Positions 60,269 to 64,000 of a stretch of 64,000 nucleotides of DNA are shown piece by piece. Both the position numbers and the translations under genes were made by a program. The stretch is taken from assembly GCF_003955665.1 (NCBI RefSeq), contig NZ_RXHU01000065.1, forward strand, positions 1 through 64,000, in the 5' to 3' direction. The notes beneath the pieces were generated by a model. The model was not told the DNA's origin. It was given only the letters and a program-made list of their open reading frames with translations, and ran no database searches. This DNA is from Paenibacillus whitsoniae. Lineage in GTDB: Bacteria; Bacillota; Bacilli; Paenibacillales; NBRC-103111. How positions within the stretch are numbered: position 1 is the stretch's first letter; the number at the start of each line of letters is the position of its first letter.

Positions 60269-60804
60269 TAGCGCGTCAAGCCTGCCTTTTGCAAGATCGC
60301 TTCCTGCTTCTCAAACATCGCTTTCTCTTCGTCCTCCGTCTGATGGTCGTAGCCAATCAAGTGGAGAAATCCGTGTACGAACAGGAAGCCAAGCTCCCGG
60401 TCCACGGAATGTCCGTACTCTTCGGCCTGCGCGATCGCGCGAGGCACGGAGATAATTATATCGCCCAGCGGCTCGATGAACGCTTCCGAATCGGCTTTGC
60501 CATCTTCCGCCGCCTCATCGTCAGCCCCATCTTCGTACTGAATTTGCAGCTCGTCCTCGCCGAACTCGCTCATGGCAAAGGAAAGCACATCGGTCGGCTT
60601 ATCCAAGCCGCGGTATTGCTTATTCAATTCCTGTATCGTCTCGTCGTCTACGAACGTCAGCGCAACTTCCCCAACGGCTACGCCTTCAAGCTCGCCCGCA
60701 AGCTCCAACAACTCTTCCAGTTTGGCTATAAAGGCCGGGGAAATGTCCTGCGCGTCTTGCTCCGAGCTCCATACCAATGTTAAATCTTCACTTGCCACGT
60801 TCAT
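60268..60804 (-). CDS. ybeY: Endoribonuclease YbeY
   Basis: Metal-dependent endoribonuclease of 178 residues for 16S rRNA 3'-end maturation. Start at the ATG at 60804 (MNVASEDLTLVW) after AAAGGGCGGG; the frame is open to 60888 but those codons lie in the pgpH stop area. Zinc motif HGFLHLIGYDH gives His144, His148 and His154. An Asp/Glu-rich insertion of about 28 residues (81-108) precedes the EPLGDIIISVPRA segment, longer than usual. Order pgpH-ybeY-dgkA matches Bacillus yqfF-yqfG-dgkA. Confidence 0.94.
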   Translation of the reverse strand: MNVASEDLTLVWSSEQDAQDISPAFIAKLEELLELAGELEGVAVGEVALTFVDDETIQELNKQYRGLDKPTDVLSFAMSEFGEDELQIQYEDGADDEAAEDGKADSEAFIEPLGDIIISVPRAIAQAEEYGHSVDRELGFLFVHGFLHLIGYDHQTEDEEKAMFEKQEAILQKAGLTR

Positions 60805-60814
60805 CCCGCCCTTT

Positions 60815-63040
60815 CTACTCGTTTTTCTTCGGCGCCACTTCGCTTGGGTATTCGATCCGGGAATGGAAAATGCCGAGCAGCGTCTCATTAAGCGTCTTTG
60901 CGATGATATCCAGCTCTTTCAAGGTCAAATCACACTCGTTAAACTGCCCGTCATCCAAACGGGACTTGATGATCTTCGTCACCATCGAATCGATCTGCTC
61001 CAACGTCGGATTGCGCAGCGAGCGCACAGCGGCTTCGACACTATCGGCGATGCCGACGATCGCGGCCTCCTTCGACTGCGCCTTCGGCCCGGGATAGCGG
61101 AAATCTTCCTCCCGAACCGGCTTGTCGCTGTTGTCCTCCTCCACAAGCTTCTTCGCTTTGTGGTAAAAATAATGCAGCAGCGTCGTGCCGTGATGCTGTT
61201 CGGCAATATCGCGGATCGCCTTCGGCATCTTGAAATCCTTGAGCATCTCAACACCGTCCCGCGGATGCGCGATGATAATGGATTTGCTCAGGTTCGGGTC
61301 GATGCGGTCGTGCGGGTTCTCGATATTCGTCTGGTTCTCGATGAAATAGCTGGGCCTTCTCGTCTTGCCGATGTCGTGATAATACGACCCGACGCGGCAC
61401 AGCAGCCCGTCGGCGCCGATCGACTCGGCGGCCGCTTCGGACAAATTGCCGACCATCACGCTGTGATGGTACGTCCCCGGCGTTTCCGTCAGCAGCTTGC
61501 GCAGCAGCGGATGGTTCGGGTTCGACAGCTCCACCAGCTTGAGCGGTGAAAGAATGCCGAACGCCGTCTCGAAAAACGGCAGCAGCCCGATCACGAACAC
61601 AACTGTGATAATCCCGCCCGCCGCGGCGAAAGCGAGAGAGAACAGCACCTCGCGCTGTTCAAAGTGATCCTCCATCAGCAGGATCGAAGTAATCGTCAGC
61701 ATCGAGAAGAAGGCGATCATAAAGCCCGCTTTCAAGATGGTGGCGCGCTGGCTCGCCCGCTGAATCGTAAATACCGCGCTAAAGCAGATCACGAGCGTAA
61801 CCAAGCCGTATTTGAAATCAAATAATTGTTCATGCTCCGTATTGAAAATAATGCTCGACATCAGCGAGAAAATAACGGAGGAAATGAACGCAAGCGGGGC
61901 ATCGAGCAGGATCGCTATCAGAATGCTGCCCATCGCCGCCGGAGCCAAATAACCGACATAGGGGTACTCCACATTTTGGATGATGGAAATAATTTTCATT
62001 CCCAAAATGTTGATGACATAAATCAAGACTAGCATTAACAGCTGCGTGTTATTGTACGCAAGCTGCAGCTTGCTTTGCTTGACGAACATGAAAACAACGA
62101 ATGACAGCAGCGCCGCAAGAATGCCCAGCCCCAGCTGCGGCAAGTGATTCGCCTTGTCCTTCAGCAGCTCCAGCTTATCGAGCCGAGCATAAATTTCCTC
62201 CGTGATCACATCGCCGGCCTTCACGAGCACGTCGTTTTTGTTAATATAGATCGGCTTCGTATTCTCGCGCGCCTGCCCTTTGGCATCGTCCGTGCCCTTC
62301 TGATCGAAGAACTTGTTCGGCGTAATCAGCGTTCTGGCAATTTCCGTCACCATTTCGCGCGAGAGCGTTTTCGTGAGTTTCGACGTATTGACCAGCTCCG
62401 CCACTTTGGCACGTGCGGTTTGCGCATCCAGCACCTGATCATTCATCAGCTTGCCGACGATATCTTTCGCTACCGGGCGCATATCCGCCAGATCTTCTTT
62501 CGTCAGCCTGGGCAGCTTGAAGTACGCTTCCTCGGGAAGCGGATAACTTTGCTCCGCGAGGCCCTTCTGGATTTGCTCCAGGAGCGGATCGTTGTATTGA
62601 CCACTGATCGATAACGACTTGATCGCCTGACTTTGCAAATCCGAAAGCATCTGAGGAATGACCGTGCGGAAAATGCTCACTTTATCGTCGAATTTCACTT
62701 CTTCATCGGAATTAATTTGAAGTAGTTTATCGAAAATAGCATCTAACATGATGTCGTTCTTCAAATTGACGATGCGATACACGGGTTGGACGCGCTTGGC
62801 GGCGTCCTCTTTGGCCTGCTCCGTGGCGACTGCGTTCTCAATCTGCCTCGGGGCGTAAATCGTTTTCTCACTCTTCGTTCCTAACTGAATATCGTAAACT
62901 TGCGGCACGAGCTTGGCATAAAGTGACGTATAGAAGATTAGCCCCAGCAGGAGAAACAAAATCACCCTCAAGGCCGTACTATACTTCCAGCCGCTCAGAC
63001 GGTAATGAAATTTGCCTTTCATCTGCACTTCATTTTTCAT
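60815..63040 (-). CDS. pgpH: 7TM-HD membrane phosphohydrolase PgpH/YqfF
   Basis: A 741-residue membrane protein. Signal-like first helix, an extracellular 7TM-HD domain (about 60-290), seven membrane helices and a cytosolic HD domain with the metal motif at HHSVMVGNLSEA and SYYHDIGKTRRPSYF near residues 520-555. In Listeria the family hydrolyses cyclic di-AMP. Acidic/basic tail at the C terminus. Directly downstream of phoH and upstream of ybeY, the standard Bacillales order. The ribosome site (AGAGGA) is rather far from the ATG. Confidence 0.93.
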   Translation of the reverse strand: MKNEVQMKGKFHYRLSGWKYSTALRVILFLLLGLIFYTSLYAKLVPQVYDIQLGTKSEKTIYAPRQIENAVATEQAKEDAAKRVQPVYRIVNLKNDIMLDAIFDKLLQINSDEEVKFDDKVSIFRTVIPQMLSDLQSQAIKSLSISGQYNDPLLEQIQKGLAEQSYPLPEEAYFKLPRLTKEDLADMRPVAKDIVGKLMNDQVLDAQTARAKVAELVNTSKLTKTLSREMVTEIARTLITPNKFFDQKGTDDAKGQARENTKPIYINKNDVLVKAGDVITEEIYARLDKLELLKDKANHLPQLGLGILAALLSFVVFMFVKQSKLQLAYNNTQLLMLVLIYVINILGMKIISIIQNVEYPYVGYLAPAAMGSILIAILLDAPLAFISSVIFSLMSSIIFNTEHEQLFDFKYGLVTLVICFSAVFTIQRASQRATILKAGFMIAFFSMLTITSILLMEDHFEQREVLFSLAFAAAGGIITVVFVIGLLPFFETAFGILSPLKLVELSNPNHPLLRKLLTETPGTYHHSVMVGNLSEAAAESIGADGLLCRVGSYYHDIGKTRRPSYFIENQTNIENPHDRIDPNLSKSIIIAHPRDGVEMLKDFKMPKAIRDIAEQHHGTTLLHYFYHKAKKLVEEDNSDKPVREEDFRYPGPKAQSKEAAIVGIADSVEAAVRSLRNPTLEQIDSMVTKIIKSRLDDGQFNECDLTLKELDIIAKTLNETLLGIFHSRIEYPSEVAPKKNE

Positions 63041-63085
63041 TGCGGAGGTTCATTCCTCTCTATCTCGCCAGTCCTTTACCGATGA

Positions 63086-64000
63086 TTACTTATCTGAGTC
63101 TGCTTGGTATGCGACAATGATCTTTTGAACCAGAGAATGACGGACAACATCCTGTTCATCGAAATAGATAAAACCAATTTCCCCAATCCCGTTCAAAATC
63201 CGATTGGCTTCGACAAGCCCCGAAGACTTCCCGCGCGGCAAATCGATTTGTGTCACGTCGCCGGTAATGACCATCTTCGAGCCGAAGCCGAGACGGGTCA
63301 GGAACATCTTCATTTGTTCCGGCGTTGTGTTCTGCGCTTCATCCAAAATAATAAACGAGTCGTCGAGCGTCCGTCCGCGCATATAGGCCAGCGGCGCAAT
63401 CTCGATCAGACCGCGTTCGAGCGCCTTGGCCACCTGCTCAGGGCCTAGCACATCGTTAAGAGCATCATACAATGGGCGCAAATAAGGGTCAACTTTTTCC
63501 TGCAGATCTCCCGGCAGAAAGCCAAGACTTTCGCCAGCTTCGACAGCAGGTCTCGTTAAAACAATTCGTTTGACAGCGCCTTCTTTCAGTCGAGTGACGG
63601 CCAATACGACAGCCAGGTAAGTTTTCCCAGTCCCTGCAGGACCGACGCCGAAGACGATGTCTTTCTTTTTAATCGTGTCGACATATTTGCGCTGACCGAT
63701 CGTTTTGACGCGAATGGGCTTCCCTTTGTGCGTCGTGGCGATCTCGCCTTTGAACAGCTCCAGCAGCTCGTCAGCCTTCATCTGCCTGGCCAACTCGACC
63801 GCATAGTGAATATCCCGTTCCGTCAGCGTATAGTTGCCCCGTACAAGCTGCAGAAGAACTTCAAAGAGCTGCTGAAGTGAGTTCACTTCCGCAGCCCTCC
63901 CTTGTATCGTTATTTCCGCTTCGCGCGTATAAATTTGGGCGTCAAACTCTTTTTCAATCGTATGCAGAAATTTGTCTTGCGGGCCAAATAGAGCTAGTCC
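63086..64000 (-). CDS. phoH: PhoH family ATPase (5' end outside window)
   Basis: Cytosolic P-loop ATPase of the single-domain PhoH type. The last 38 codons to the window edge (63887-64000) stay open and encode GLALFGPQDKFLHTIEKEF and YTREAEITIQGRAAE, the start of the known N-terminal region, so the GTG at 63886 is internal. The core has Walker A VGPAGTGKTYLAVVLAV near 110 residues after that GTG, Walker B DSFIILDEAQNTTPEQMK, and SKMVITGDVTQIDLP. First visible gene of the phoH-pgpH-ybeY-dgkA-cdd-era series. Confidence 0.94.
   Translation of the reverse strand, partial: GLALFGPQDKFLHTIEKEFDAQIYTREAEITIQGRAAEVNSLQQLFEVLLQLVRGNYTLTERDIHYAVELARQMKADELLELFKGEIATTHKGKPIRVKTIGQRKYVDTIKKKDIVFGVGPAGTGKTYLAVVLAVTRLKEGAVKRIVLTRPAVEAGESLGFLPGDLQEKVDPYLRPLYDALNDVLGPEQVAKALERGLIEIAPLAYMRGRTLDDSFIILDEAQNTTPEQMKMFLTRLGFGSKMVITGDVTQIDLPRGKSSGLVEANRILNGIGEIGFIYFDEQDVVRHSLVQKIIVAYQADSDK

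Noticed and set aside
1..64000. CRISPR arrays, tRNA clusters, phage or transposase genes
   Set aside because: No regular spaced repeats, no tRNA-like cloverleaf with CCA or T-loop motif and no transposase or integrase domain was noticed by eye. A tool such as tRNAscan-SE would be needed to exclude tRNAs fully.

Overview
The window looks like chromosomal DNA of a spore-forming member of the Paenibacillaceae (Paenibacillus or a close relative). The reasons are the moderately GC-rich composition, strong AGGAGG-type ribosome binding sites, Bacillus-type gene orders, a bacillithiol gene (bshC), spore-related genes (spoVD, spoVE, a YlaJ/YhcN lipoprotein, an RsfA-family regulator) and meso-diaminopimelate-type MurE. 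No phage, insertion sequence, CRISPR array, tRNA or 5S/16S/23S gene was seen. Most of the window is core genome.

Layout. (1) 1-13.8 kb, minus strand: the division and cell wall (dcw) cluster, transcribed mraZ-rsmH-ftsL-pbpB-spoVD-murE-murF-mraY-murD-spoVE-murG, with murG running off the left edge. A four-box, 10-bp-period operator for MraZ lies in front of mraZ. Two inverted copies of a roughly 160-bp terminal-inverted-repeat element bracket murE-murF. (2) 13.9-18.3 kb: a DUF4349 lipoprotein gene, and a bshC-ahcY operon with its own promoter. (3) 18.4-24.2 kb: an oligopeptide ABC transporter operon, oppABCDF. (4) 24.4-26.6 kb: a DUF3397 gene, panE and an RsfA/YlbO-type regulator, which together with bshC and mraZ recall the B. 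subtilis ylbO-panE-bshC-mraZ neighbourhood. (5) 26.9-34.7 kb: yqgY, a MidA-type methyltransferase gene, three plus-strand envelope or unknown genes, phoH2 (ylaK), a YlaJ-like lipoprotein gene, a 45-codon small gene, two unknown genes and ylaH. (6) 34.7-42.8 kb: typA, a membrane protein gene, an MFS transporter, and a nifS-thiI-terC operon for sulfur transfer to tRNA and thiamine, then a transglycosylase. (7) 42.9-49.3 kb: a CNNM/CBS protein, small proteins, a GH15 protein, ypuI, the third copy of the repeat, and a subtilisin-like protease. (8) 49.3-64 kb, minus strand: rnpB and the long macromolecular-synthesis neighbourhood, transcribed phoH-pgpH-ybeY-dgkA-cdd-era-yqzL-recO-ppsR-yaiI-dnaG-sigA, then an unknown membrane protein, trmK and a nif3 homologue. 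phoH is cut by the right edge.

Most genes serve peptidoglycan synthesis and septation (left), or replication, transcription and RNA maintenance (right). The least explained items are the three-copy repeat family, an RNase P RNA with type A rather than Bacillus-type B features, a CwlO-like coiled-coil protein without a hydrolase domain, a DgkA protein with a PAP2-like tail lacking catalytic histidines, and several small unknown genes.
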